Assembly: GCA_964530225.1 (NCBI GenBank)
Contig: CAZHBA010000097.1
Coordinates: 1-31,194, forward strand
Origin: CAZHBA01 sp964530225
GTDB taxonomy: Bacteria; Pseudomonadota; Alphaproteobacteria; UBA6615
Reading direction: 5' to 3'
DNA: 31,194 bases
The notes beneath the pieces are model-generated. The model did not search any database. It saw nothing but the letters and a program-made list of their open reading frames with translations, and had not been told where the DNA came from. Below are positions 31,059 through 31,194 of the stretch, in pieces. How positions within the stretch are numbered: position 1 is the first letter of the stretch; every line of letters begins with the position of its first letter. Made by a program: the position numbers and the translations under genes.

Positions 31059-31194
31059 AGCAACACTCCTATAATTATAGATGTACAATGAATCAGAAGA
31101 AACCGATTTGCCTAGGGTTAATTTAAACAACAAACCTTAAAATAATATATTCATCAACTCTTTCGGACGTGTTGCGGCCACTACCCAATAATTT

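Noticed and set aside
31061..31133. Upstream start of the lipoprotein (MLFKLTLGK) and a TATAAT box at 31074-31079
   Set aside because: The ATG at 31058 has AGGAG and begins a clean lipoprotein signal peptide; the TATAAT would place the transcript start inside that ribosome binding site and has no good -35.
1..31194. tRNA, rRNA, CRISPR or intact insertion sequence
   Set aside because: No cloverleaf-like segments, rRNA signatures, regularly spaced repeats or transposase motifs were recognised on either strand by eye.

Overview
The window looks like chromosome of a moderately GC-rich alphaproteobacterium, probably Rhodospirillales-like. The supporting evidence is a 55-residue alphaproteobacterial L33, an EipB/DUF1849 protein, a DivK remnant, a DinB with an N-terminal zinc-ribbon, a PyrC-like protein without its HxH metal site directly behind pyrB, and the order gatBAC / ruvX / pyrB-pyrC'-plsY-(dprA)-topA-rnr ... 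rpmG-(divK)-dinB, which I recall as typical of that class. No tRNA, rRNA, CRISPR array, intact transposase or phage gene was seen.

Layout. 1-10446 is an accessory catabolic region. It holds a partial beta-keto acid cleavage enzyme, a thiolase and an SMP-30-like lactonase (all +), two tandem SDR dehydrogenases followed by a quinone oxidoreductase stub (+), then an EthA-like Baeyer-Villiger/flavin monooxygenase, a Gfo/Idh/MocA oxidoreductase, an Asp/Glu-racemase-superfamily protein and an NmrA-like protein (all -). Small palindromic repeats sit around the Gfo/Idh gene. 10577-14481 is gatC-gatA-[AdoMetDC-like]-gatB (-), with a compact REPIN/MITE-like element inside it. 14588-25050 is ruvX, a decayed secreted-protein gene, an rfbF gene on the opposite strand, then pyrB-pyrC'-plsY-dprA(pseudo)-topA-rnr (+). 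25165-31194 has an S41 protease, rpmG with a clear promoter and terminator, a divK remnant, dinB, a Sel1-repeat remnant, an EipB-like protein and a frameshifted SPOR-domain lipoprotein gene.

The most interesting item is pyrB. Its product is a single reading frame in which an XRE/Cro-type helix-turn-helix domain (about residues 1-60) precedes a complete aspartate carbamoyltransferase (about 84-395). The 164 bp in front of it carries nested palindromes built from TATACG half-sites, the last ending 5 nt before the start codon where a Shine-Dalgarno sequence would normally be. This suggests an ATCase that may bind its own promoter, a hypothesis I cannot test here.

The second theme is gene decay. 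At least five remnants can be read by eye (a quinone oxidoreductase, a secreted protein, dprA, divK and a Sel1 protein), plus one recent-looking frameshift. Loss of dprA (transformation) and of divK/pleD (cell-cycle and polarity control) from this locus would be biologically significant if no other copies exist. It would fit a lineage undergoing genome erosion.
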